DNA of 64,000 bases from Bacillus glycinifermentans (GTDB taxonomy: Bacteria; Bacillota; Bacilli; Bacillales; Bacillaceae): the NCBI RefSeq assembly GCF_001042475.2, contig NZ_LECW02000001.1, forward strand, positions 186,001-250,000, in the 5' to 3' direction. Position 1 is the stretch's first letter; each line of letters starts with the position of its first letter. The notes below the pieces were generated by a model. That model was not told the DNA's origin. It saw nothing but the letters and a program-made list of their open reading frames with translations, and did not search any database. The position numbers and the translations under genes are program-made. This document shows positions 41,050 to 50,700 of the stretch, one piece after another.

Positions 41050-42171
41050 ATGAGCGCGATTCAGATACAGCATGTCAGCCGGCATTTCGGGAATAACATC
41101 GCATTGGAAGACGTACAGCTTGAAGTCAGGGAAGGGGAGTTTTTCTCTCTCCTTGGCCCGAGCGGCTGCGGAAAGTCCACTCTCCTTAATATCATAGCCG
41201 GATTTCTAAAACCGACCTCCGGACTTATTTCTATAGGGGGAAAGGACGTAACTGATTTGCCGCCTTATCATCGAAACTGCGGAATGGTTTTTCAAGATTA
41301 TGCATTATTTCCGCATTTGAATGTGTTTGAAAATGTTGCATACGGTTTAAAGGTTCAAAAGGTGCCGCGCCGGAGGCTTAAAGAGAGGGTGATGGAAAGC
41401 CTTTCTTTGGTGAGGCTCGAACAGTATGCAAAACGGATGCCGCACCAGCTTAGCGGAGGTCAGCGCCAGCGGGTGGCGATCGCCCGCGCTTTGGCGATTC
41501 AGCCTTCTGTTTTGCTGCTTGATGAGCCGTTAAGCAATCTGGATGCAAAGCTTCGAAAAGACATGCAGTTTGAACTGCGACGCATTCAAAAACGCGTCGG
41601 TATAACAACGATTCTGGTGACACACGATCAAGAGGAGGCTTTAAGCCTGTCCGACAGAATCGGGATTCTCGGCGATGGAAAACTTCAGCAGCTTGGAACC
41701 CCTCTTGACGTATACCGTACGCCGGCCAACCGGTTTGTCGCAGAATTCATCGGACAGGTCAATCTTATTAAAGCCCGGGCTGAAGACAAGCGGGAGCCGA
41801 CAGGCGGGTATCGTTATGCGGCTTCAGGCTTTGAAGTGCGGGAAGGTGTTCCGCTTTTGTTTGAGGTCGGCCGGAGTGTTGTAAAGGAGCCCTATTCCTC
41901 CGTATTATTCATGCTGCGCCCCGAGCGGATTTCGGTTTCCCTTGATAAGCCGGAAGCCCGGGTGAATGTGCAGCATGTGACACTGACTGATGTCAGCTAT
42001 ATCGGAAACGCTCTTCGGCTGAAGGCGTCTTTGGCAAAGGGAGAGCTGATCATTGAGGCCCCGGATCCGCAGTTTCCTGAGCTGCCGAAGCCGGGGGAAA
42101 GGGTATATATTTCGTGGGAGCCGGAAGACCTTGTACCTCTTGAAATAAAGGGTGATGAAAATGGCGGCTGA
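41050..42171 (+). CDS. Polyamine-type ABC transporter ATP-binding protein
   Basis: A 373-residue PotA-type ATPase. Walker A is GPSGCGKSTLL near 37-47, the signature is [10 protein letters not shown], Walker B is LLLDEPLSNLD, and the switch histidine is in VTHDQEEA. A C-terminal TOBE-like domain of about 130 residues follows. A GTG at 41041 directly after the previous stop is an alternative start, but ATG 41050 with AGGTGA five bases before it is preferred. The next gene overlaps by 11 bases. Confidence 0.9.
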   Translation: MSAIQIQHVSRHFGNNIALEDVQLEVREGEFFSLLGPSGCGKSTLLNIIAGFLKPTSGLISIGGKDVTDLPPYHRNCGMVFQDYALFPHLNVFENVAYGLKVQKVPRRRLKERVMESLSLVRLEQYAKRMPHQLSGGQRQRVAIARALAIQPSVLLLDEPLSNLDAKLRKDMQFELRRIQKRVGITTILVTHDQEEALSLSDRIGILGDGKLQQLGTPLDVYRTPANRFVAEFIGQVNLIKARAEDKREPTGGYRYAASGFEVREGVPLLFEVGRSVVKEPYSSVLFMLRPERISVSLDKPEARVNVQHVTLTDVSYIGNALRLKASLAKGELIIEAPDPQFPELPKPGERVYISWEPEDLVPLEIKGDENGG

Positions 42172-43027
42172 TCATCAGAAGCGGTTTCATTGGTTTTTGC
42201 TGCTGCCGGCCCTTTTGTTTCTCGGCGTGTTTCTCGTGTTTCCGTTTGTGCTTTTACTGATCTTAAGCTTCAGGGACGTCGACGCGATGATGAATACGCT
42301 GGAAACGTACGGCTTTTCACAATATATTGAGGTGTTTACGTCAGACGTCTACTTGAAAACGATCGGCACTACGCTTTGGACGGCATTAAAAACAACCGTC
42401 CTGTGCCTTTTGATGGCGTATCCGGCGGCTTATTTGCTCGTTTACGCGCCAAACCGCAAATGGCGCGCATTATTTTATATTTTGCTCGTTTCTCCTCTGT
42501 TGACCAGCGTCGTCATCCGGACGTTTTCGTGGATTGTGCTTCTTTCGCAAAACGGGCTTGTCAATGAGGCGCTGATCAGCATGAATGTGATCGAAAAGCC
42601 GCTCCCGCTGTTGTGGAATATGAACGCGGTCATCATTGCATACGTTCAGGTGATGCTGCCGTTTGCGGTATTGCCGATCGCGACTTCTTTGAGCGACATC
42701 AGTCCGAATGTGAAGCATGCTTCAATGAGTCTAGGCGCGGGAAGGCTGCGGACATTTTTTTGTATTACGCTTCCGCTCTCGATCCCCGGAATGATCACAG
42801 GGGCGGTCATCGTGTTTTCGCTTGCCGCCGGCAGCTATATTACGCCTCTACTGGTTGGAGGTCGGATGCAGCCCCTGCTTCCGCTCTCGATATACCAGCA
42901 GGTGCTGCAAGTGTTTAATTTGCCGCTTGCTGCTGCCATGTCCTTTACTTTATTGGTCGCTGTATGTTTGATCGTCGGCCTTCTCGGAATGATTCTCAAG
43001 CGCTGGGAGGCGAGAATGAATGGCTAG
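42161..43027 (+). CDS. Polyamine-type ABC transporter permease, first (PotB-like)
   Basis: A 288-residue permease with six helices. The EAA loop that contacts the ATPase is HASMSLGAGRLRTFFCITLP near 185-204. ATG 42161 is preferred over GTG 42152 and ATG 42155, being better placed after AAAGG. It overlaps the ATPase gene by 11 bases and the second permease by eight, so the three are translationally coupled. Confidence 0.88.
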   Translation: MAADHQKRFHWFLLLPALLFLGVFLVFPFVLLLILSFRDVDAMMNTLETYGFSQYIEVFTSDVYLKTIGTTLWTALKTTVLCLLMAYPAAYLLVYAPNRKWRALFYILLVSPLLTSVVIRTFSWIVLLSQNGLVNEALISMNVIEKPLPLLWNMNAVIIAYVQVMLPFAVLPIATSLSDISPNVKHASMSLGAGRLRTFFCITLPLSIPGMITGAVIVFSLAAGSYITPLLVGGRMQPLLPLSIYQQVLQVFNLPLAAAMSFTLLVAVCLIVGLLGMILKRWEARMNG

Positions 43028-43835
43028 TAGCAGATTTCGCCGCAAGTCTTCAGGAAAGTGGATTGATATATGCGTTTGGACAGCCGGCCTTGTCGTTTAT
43101 CTTTTTTTGACGCTGCCTGTATCCGTAATTGTTCTGTCGGCATTCAGTCCTTCAGAGTATCCGAAGTTCCCGCCGACGGATTTTTCGCTTCGTTGGTTTG
43201 AAGGGATTTTCAGCAGTACGGAATGGATGGAATCGCTTTGGGTCAGCGGGATTTTGCTCGTGATTGTGACGCCGGTGACGGTCATCGTTGGAACCGCGGC
43301 ATCCTATGCTTTGGCAAGGCTGCGGTTTCCGGGAAAAAACGCCATTCAATCTTTTATACTCTCCCCGCTGATGATTCCCCAAATCGTGCTGGGAGTGGCT
43401 CTTCTTTATTTATTTACGATGATGGGGATAAACGGAACCATGACGGGGCTGGTGATCGGGCATATGCTGATCAGTCTCCCGTACGTCGTGCGGACGGTCG
43501 GCGTCAGCGTATCGAATTTAGATCCGAAGCTTGAGCTTGCGTCAATGAACCTCGGAGCGGGTCCTGTTCAAACCTTTTTAAGGGTGACTCTGCCCTTGAT
43601 CAAACCGGGGATGGTGGCAGGCGCCGTATTTTCCGCCGTGACGTCGTTTGGAGAGATTTCTATCAGTTTGTTCGTCTCTTCTCCGGCAGTCACGCCCGTT
43701 CCGGTCAGGACGTTCAGCTATATTGAACAGACATTTGATCCGAGCGTCAATGCGATTTCCGTCATCTTCATTGCGGTCTCTGTGATCGCGCTCGTCATCA
43801 TCGAGCGAACGATCGGGCTGTCAAAGACGATGTAA
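43020..43835 (+). CDS. Polyamine-type ABC transporter permease, second (PotC-like)
   Basis: A 271-residue six-helix permease, partner of the PotB-like protein. The EAA loop is LASMNLGAGPVQTFLRVTLP. ATG 43020 lies inside the end of the preceding gene and is served by GGGAGG upstream. Last gene of the hyu operon; a strong terminator follows 23 bases later. Confidence 0.88.
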   Translation: MASSRFRRKSSGKWIDICVWTAGLVVYLFLTLPVSVIVLSAFSPSEYPKFPPTDFSLRWFEGIFSSTEWMESLWVSGILLVIVTPVTVIVGTAASYALARLRFPGKNAIQSFILSPLMIPQIVLGVALLYLFTMMGINGTMTGLVIGHMLISLPYVVRTVGVSVSNLDPKLELASMNLGAGPVQTFLRVTLPLIKPGMVAGAVFSAVTSFGEISISLFVSSPAVTPVPVRTFSYIEQTFDPSVNAISVIFIAVSVIALVIIERTIGLSKTM

Positions 43836-43858
43836 GTTGCGGTCTACCGCTCTTGTAG

Positions 43859-43890
43859 CAAGCAGGTTTTTTCGCCTGCTTGTTTTTTTT
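43859..43890 (+). terminator. Terminator of the hyu operon
   Basis: CAAGCAGG (43859-43866) pairs with CCTGCTTG (43875-43882) and is followed by eight Ts. Confidence 0.92.
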
Positions 43891-43892
43891 GC

Positions 43893-44169
43893 GTGAAAAT
43901 GAATGAAGCTGCCAAGCGGGACAAAATCGCTGCGATGCAGGTGTTCGGAGAGAAAGGCATGTGCCTGTTGACAAAGGAACAGCCGCAGTACCTGTTCAAA
44001 AGACTCCGGCCGCCCTGGTTCAAATGTTGAACCCTGCGCCGGGTCGGTCTTTTTATGCCGCAATGAAAAGGCTGATTGCCGATCGATATTGGAAAATCAG
44101 CATAAAGCGGACACGGCGCAAGGCCTGCACTGGTTTTTGCGGTCTATCTTTAAAAAAATGGCAAACTAG
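43893..44169 (+). pseudogene. Decayed TetR-family regulator gene
   Basis: The start reads MNEAAKRDKIAAMQVFGEKG, the usual opening of a TetR repressor, with a codon missing within the first helix. The frame then loses sense and the helix-turn-helix core is gone. A second frame near the end gives ENQHKADTAQGLHWFLRSIF and KKMAN before TAG 44167-44169, like a TetR C-terminal helix. About 280 bases remain of a gene that would normally need 570. It lies just upstream of the lichenysin control region. Confidence 0.5.
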
Positions 44170-44364
44170 AAAAATTATATTAATATCATTTTATTTTTGG
44201 TAAATTTGTAAATTTCCTTAAAACATTGTGTAATTCAGCTTAATGATTTTTTAAAATAAGATTTTCCTAAAAATATATTACCATCATAATACCTATCGAA
44301 AATTTATGGAATGTTCATAAACTCTTTACTTCCTGATTAAAAATTGCGGTTTTAAGCGATATTT

Positions 44365-44442
44365 TTTCGTTTTACCGCATAATTTGTTTGAAATTTCGGA
44401 ATCGCGCATCAATCTTTTCGACTAGATTTCGGTATTCCGCAT
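44365..44442 (+). promoter_or_regulatory. Three ComA-type boxes upstream of lchAA
   Basis: Three copies fit the ComA consensus TTGCGGnnnnCCGCAA in the srfA-like form TTTCGGnnnnCCGCAT: TTTCGTTTTACCGCAT (44365-44380), TTTCGGAATCGCGCAT (44394-44409) and TTTCGGTATTCCGCAT (44427-44442). They start 29 and 33 bases apart. In B. subtilis phosphorylated ComA drives srfA through such boxes. A weak promoter (TTTCAT near 44481, GAAAAT near 44505) lies at the expected distance downstream, which would start the transcript near 44515. Confidence 0.75.
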
Positions 44443-44528
44443 GAAACTTTTCACCTATTTTTCGGTGAAAAAAACAATATTTTCATTTAAAGTGAACTGT
44501 GAGCAGAAAATGAATTTATTTCAGTAAA

Positions 44529-44615
44529 AACAGATAAAGGCAAACCTGCGGAAACGCAGGGACGCAAAGCCATGGCCTAAGGCACAGACGGTGCTACGGT
44601 TGACAGGTTGCCGAA
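44529..44615 (+). ncRNA. Cyclic-di-GMP-I (GEMM-I) riboswitch
   Basis: The aptamer shows the class signatures in order: GGCAAACC (44539-44546), a GAAA-capped stem CCTGCG/CGCAGG, the invariant GGGACGCAAAGCC, GCCTAAGG as tetraloop-receptor side, a variable hairpin (GGCACAGACGGTGCT) and the closing GGTTGCCG. It lies downstream of the ComA boxes and probable promoter and upstream of a terminator and lchAA, so it should couple transcription of the lichenysin synthetase to cellular c-di-GMP. Whether ligand turns it on or off must be inferred from the overlap with the terminator. Confidence 0.9.
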
Positions 44616-44624
44616 TAAACAGGG

Positions 44625-44663
44625 AGTCCACCCGTTTTTTATTCGGGTGGACTATTTCATTTT
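44625..44663 (+). terminator. Riboswitch terminator ahead of lchAA
   Basis: AGTCCACCCG (44625-44634) pairs perfectly with CGGGTGGACT (44644-44653), followed by the T-rich ATTTCATTTTATT. A rival stem, CCGAATAAA (44611-44619) with TTTATTCGG (44638-44646), shares three bases with the terminator and three with the end of the aptamer, as expected for an expression platform. Confidence 0.75.
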
Positions 44664-44717
44664 ATTGGAAAAGTAACATTTTAATGGATATGGCGAATCT
44701 GTGGCAGCTTTTTTCAC

Positions 44718-44761
44718 TCACGGCACACCGCAATGTGGGTTGCGGTGCCATTAAGCCGTGA
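44718..44761 (+). other. Stable stem-loop in the lchAA leader
   Basis: Outer arms TCACGGC (44718-44724) and GCCGTGA (44755-44761) enclose inner arms CACCGCAA (44726-44733) and TTGCGGTG (44740-44747). The element ends 15 bases before the lchAA ribosome site. It has no T run, so it more likely affects translation or mRNA stability than termination. Confidence 0.6.
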
Positions 44762-44792
44762 TACATAAAACATATGAAGGAGGAACATGAGA

Positions 44793-47700
44793 ATGGACAA
44801 CACGGTGTATTACCCGCTGACACATGCTCAAAAACGAATTTGGTATACAGAGACGTTTTATCCGGGGACAAGCGTGTCGAATTTAAGCGGCTTTGGGAAG
44901 CTGAAATCGGAATCGGGAATAGATGCAGGCTTATTGACCGAAGCTATCCGGCAATTCGTCCGCACGAATGAAACGATGCGCTTCAGGCTGAAGCTGGCTG
45001 AAGGGGGCGAACCCAAGCAGTATATAGCCGCATATGAACCTTTTGATATCGAATATATTGATGCTGAAGAATACGGCGGTGTGGACGAGGTTTTGAGCTG
45101 GGGACAAGCTGAAGCGCAGCGGCCTATACCGCTGTATGAAAGCCGGTTGTTTACGTTTGCCGTCGTTCGCATCAGTCCGGAAGAAAGCTGGTTTTTTACA
45201 AAAGTTCATCACGCCATTGCAGACGGCATTTCTATGACGCTCCTGGGAAACCGCATCACAGACATCTACTTGAAACTTGAGAAAGGGGAACAAGACTTCG
45301 AAGCCGTTCAGGCATCATTTACGGAGCACATTCAGAGTGAACTGGAATACGAACGTTCCAAACGATTCGAAAAAGATAAGGCGTACTGGAACGCTCAATA
45401 TGAATCGATTCCTGAACCCGTATCTCTGAAGCAAAGCGATTCTTACCAAACCTGTCTGGAGGCGGTTCGTCTTTCGAAAGAGATTTCTCCTTCCCTGCAT
45501 AAAAAAATTCAAACGTATTGTAAAGAAAACAACATAAGCGTACTCTCCTTGTTCCTGTCAATCTTACACATTTATATGCACAGAGTAACCGGCCAAAACG
45601 ATATCGTGCTCGGCACCTTTATTGGAAACCGGACAAATGCAAAAGAAAAGCAGATGCTCGGGATGTTCGTTTCGACAATTCCGATGAAAGCGCACATTGA
45701 TGCGCACCAGGATTTTACTGCATTTGTGCAGGAAAGGATGAAAGATCAGCTCAAAGTCATCAGGCATCAAAAATATCCGTACAATCTGCTGATCAATGAT
45801 CTGCGGGAAAGAGAGCCGAATATCAACAGGCTGTTCGCCGTCTCGCTTGAGTATCAGGTCATGCAATGGCAGCAAAAAGAAACGGTTTCGTTTTTGACCG
45901 AACCGATTTTCAGCGGAAGCGAAGTGAATGATATTTCCATTCATGTGAAGGAAAGATGGGATACGGGAACGCTTGCGATCGACTTTGACTACAGAAGCGA
46001 ATTGTTCAGCAGCCGTGAAATGTCCGCTTTGTACGAGCGGCTCATGACGTTATTGGAGGATGCTTTGACTTCGCCGCATAAACGAATTAACGACCTTGCC
46101 GTGGTTTCGAATGAAGAAACAGAAATGCTTCTGCAGCGGTCATCCGCTTCTCTTTTGAAAAATGAAAAAGAGATGACGCTGCACGGCTTGTTTGAACAAA
46201 AAGCAGCCGAGATTCCCGATAAAACAGCGGTGTTCTATGAAGGGAAACACCTCTCATACCGGGAGTTAAACGAGCAGGCAAACCGCCTGGCAAAGGCGCT
46301 TCGCAATAGGGGAATCGGTCCGGATACGCCGGCCGCCGTGTTGATGGAGCGGTCTGAACAGACGCTGACTGCCATTTTGGGCATCCTCAAAGCAGGGGGC
46401 GCTTATGTGCCGATCGATCCCGGTTTTCCGGAAGAAAGAATTCATTTTATGCTCAAAGATTCAAATGCCAAAGTGGTCATTACCGACGGCGAATTTCACG
46501 CTGAGACAGCTGAAACGCTGCTGTTTGCCGAAGCGGTCGCCGAAACGGAAGAGGCCGGAAATCAGCCTTCTTCGGCAGGGGCGGAGCATCTCGCATACAT
46601 CATTTATACGTCCGGTACAACCGGCCGCCCGAAAGGGGTCATGATTGAGCACAGGCAGGTTCACCACCTTGTCAGGGGGCTTCAGCAGGCGGTTGATACA
46701 TTGAAGGAGGAGGATTTGAAGCTGGCGCTTTTGGCTCCGTTTCATTTCGATGCTTCGGTTCAGCAGATTTTCTCGTCCCTTATACTAGGTAAGTCATTGT
46801 ACATCGTTCCGAAAAAGACCGTTTCCGACGGCCGCGCGTTGGCCGCTTATTACCGCCGCCATCATATTGATATTACAGACTGTACACCGTCTCATTTGCA
46901 GCTTTTGCTTGCGGCGGATGATCTGCATGGAATCAAGCTGAAACATATCCTCACAGGCGGAGAAGCGCTGTCATGGACCGTGGTTGAGAAGCTGCTTCAA
47001 TTGTTTGCGAAAACGGCCGAATCCAGGCCGCTCATCACGAACGTCTACGGACCGACGGAAACGTGTGTAGATGCTTCGGCGTTTACGATTCCAAATGACG
47101 GACACGTCCGTTTTGACACCGCCTATGTCCCGATCGGCAAGCCGCTTGGCAACAACCGTTTTTACATATTGGATGAAAACGGGGCGCTTTTGCCGGACGG
47201 TGCGGAAGGCGAATTGTATATAGCAGGCGCCGGAGTCGGCCGCGGATATTTGAAACTTCCGGAGCTGACTGCAGAAAGATTTTCGGCTGATCCGTTTGTT
47301 CCGGGAGGCATCATGTATCGAACGGGTGATGCGGTGAAATGGCTTCCCGACGGCACGGTAGAATTTCTCGGCCGGAAAGATGATCAGGTGAAAATTCGCG
47401 GATACCGGATTGAGCTTGGGGAAATCGAGTCGGTTCTGCAAGGGATGGAACATATCGAACAAGCGGTTGTGCTCGCTCGCCCCGGCGCAGGCGGAAGCGA
47501 TGAGCTTTGCGGATATGTCGTTCCGAAAAAAGGCGGCGCGGTTTCAGCGCCTGCATTAAGGGAGCACTTGTCCAAACATCTGCCTGATTATATGCTGCCT
47601 TCTTATTTTGTCGAGCTTCACGACATGCCGCTGACGCCGAGCGGCAAGGTGGATCGGCAAGCGCTGCTCCGCCATGAAGTGACGGTATCAGGCGGAACCG

Positions 47701-50700
47701 AATATACCGCGCCGAGAAACGATCGCGAGCAAAAAATCGCTGATATTTGGCGGGACGTGCTCGGAGCTGGACAAGTCGGAATTCATGATCAGTTTTTTGA
47801 ATTGGGAGGACATTCGCTGAAAGCGATGACGATGCTGGCAAAAATCCATAAAACGTTCGGCGTCGAAGTTCCGCTCAACGTCCTGTTTGCAAAACCGACT
47901 GTAGCCGGTCTTAGTGAGTATATTGCTGAAGCTGAGCGGAAAGGGTTTGCCGAAATTAAGCCTGCGGCTGAAAGCGAACATTATCCTTTGTCATTGGCTC
48001 AGCAGCGGATCTATATCGTGAGTGATCTGGAGGATGCGGGAATCGGCTACAATATGCCGGCCGCCGCCATGCTTGAAGGAACGCTTGACCTCCATCGTCT
48101 TGAAGAATCGTTTCAAAAGCTCGTCGACAGGCATGAGGCGCTTCGCACTTCATTTCTATCGGTCAATGGGGAGCCGAAGCAGAAAATTCATCAACAGGTC
48201 CGGTTCAAACTCGAGATGATCGAAAGCGGAAGCTTGGATGAAGAACGGATGCTGACATCATTCGTCCGCCGTTTTGATCTTGAAAAAGCGCCTTTGATGA
48301 GGGTAGGGCTCGTCCGTATTGAAGACACAAGACACATGCTTTTGTTTGATATGCATCACCTGATTTCAGACGGGGTGTCCATCTCGATCATTCTGCATGA
48401 CCTTGCCAAGTTCTATAACGGCGAACAGCTGCCGGATGTGCGTCTCCATTATAAAGATTATGCTTCTTGGCAAAGGGATGAGGCGGAAGGCGGCTTTCAA
48501 AAGGAAGAGGAGTACTGGAAAAACGTCTTTTCCGGCGAACTCCCTGTATTGCAGCTTTTGACGGATGAGCCGAGACCGGCTGTCCAAAGCTTTGAAGGAG
48601 ACAGGGTGTCAGCCGTACTGCCGAAAGCGGTGAAGGATAAATTGAACGGACTGGCCGAGAAAAACGGTGCGACATTGTATATGGTCATGCTTGCCGCTTA
48701 CAATGCACTGCTTGCCAAATATACCAGACAGGATGACGTAATCGTCGGGACGCCGACAGCGGGCCGCAGACACTCTGACCTCGAAGGCATCGTCGGAATG
48801 TTTGTCAATACGCTGGCGATCCGTTCGAAAGTAGACCGGCAGCACACGTTTACCGAATTGCTTCACGATGTGCGGCAAACGGTGTTTGATGCCTTTGAAC
48901 ACCAGGACTACCCGTTTGAATGGCTTGCCGAAAAGCTGAATGTCCCGCGCGATTTAAGCCGCCATCCGATCTTTGACACGATGTTTATTTTGCAGAATGC
49001 AATGGATGACATTCCGCTGATCGGCGACTTGCGCCTGTTAATCCATGAGACGAATGTCAAGATCGCAAAATTTGATCTGACGCTCCAGGCGAAAGAAGAG
49101 CGGGAAGAAATCGTCATCGATTTGGATTACAGCACAAAGCTGTTTAGAAAAGACACGGCTGAACGGATGCTGAAACATTATCTCCATCTGCTTCGGGAAA
49201 TTACGGCCGACCCGTCCCGGAAGATAGGGGAGTACGGCTTGCTGACAGAGGAAGAAACGAATCGGCAGCTCGTCGAGTTTAATCCGGGCGCAAGCGATTA
49301 TCCGAGAGAGAAAACGATCGTTCAGCAGTTTGAAGAACAGGCGGAAAAAGCGGGAGACCGTCCGGCGCTGCAATTTGAAGGTACCGTCTTCACTTATGGA
49401 GAGCTTAACGAGAGAGCGAATCAATTGGCAAGACACCTGCGGGACAACGGGGTGGAAAATGGTACGACAGCCGCTATTCTCACCGCCAGATCGGCCGAAA
49501 TGGTCGTCGGCATTCTTGCGGTGCTAAAAGCCGGAGCGGCTTATGTGCCGATTGATCCGGATCATCCGGAGCAGCGGATCAAACACTTTTTCCATGACAG
49601 CGGAGCTTCTGTTCTTTTAACGCAAAAGTCGCTGAAACCGCTGGCCGAGGCAGCGGAATTTGCGGGCGTAACCATCATCCTTGATGATGAACATCTCTAC
49701 CGGGGAGACGCACGCAACCTGAATGTACCGGTTTCTCCTGAAACGCTGGCGAACTTGACGTACACATCAGGCACAACGGGAATGCCGAAAGGAAACATGG
49801 TAACTCACCGGAACATTTTGCGTACGGTGAAAAATACGAACTATATGGAGATCATGGGTACCGATATCGTACTGTCCATTTCAAATTATGTGTTTGATGC
49901 CTTTATGTTTGATGTCTTCGGGTCGCTTTTAAACGGCGCCAAGCTGGTCATTGTTCCTAAGGAGACGATCCTTGATACGGAGCGGCTCGCGGATGCAATC
50001 GAAAAAGAAAACGTCACCGTTTTAATGATTACGACCGCATTGTTCAATCTGCTGACAGATATGCGCCCCGGCAGTATGAAGAACCTGCGCAGGGTGCTGT
50101 TCGGCGGCGAACGGGCGTCGGTCGACCATGTCAAAAGGGCGCTTAAGGCGGCCGGAAAAGGAAAGCTCCTTCATATGTACGGGCCGTCTGAGAGCACTGT
50201 CTTCACGACTTATCATCCAGTCAATGATGTGCCTGAAAATGCGCAGGCCGTGCCGATCGGAAAGCCTGTCAGCAATACGGAGGTTTTGATTCTCGATTCG
50301 TCAGGAAACGTACAGCCGAGAGGTGTTGCGGGAGAACTGTGCGTCGGAGGGGACGGGCTTGTCCGCGGTTATTTTAACCGGCCGGAGCTGACGTCGGAAA
50401 AATTCGTTCCGCATCCGTTTAAAAAGGGCCAAAAGATATATCGCACAGGCGATCTGGCAAGATGGCTGTCCGACGGAAGCATCGAATTTATCGGCCGGAT
50501 CGACCAACAGGTCAAAATCCGCGGGCAGAGAATCGAGCTTGGCGAAATCGAGCATCATCTGCTTACTCATGATGCGATTCAGGAAGCCGCCGTTTTGGCT
50601 GTCGATGGGACAGCGGGAGACAAAATGATCTGCGCGTATATCATTGCCGACAAGGAGCTCTCAAACCGCGAACTTCGCGAGCACGCAGCCGTTGGTCTGC

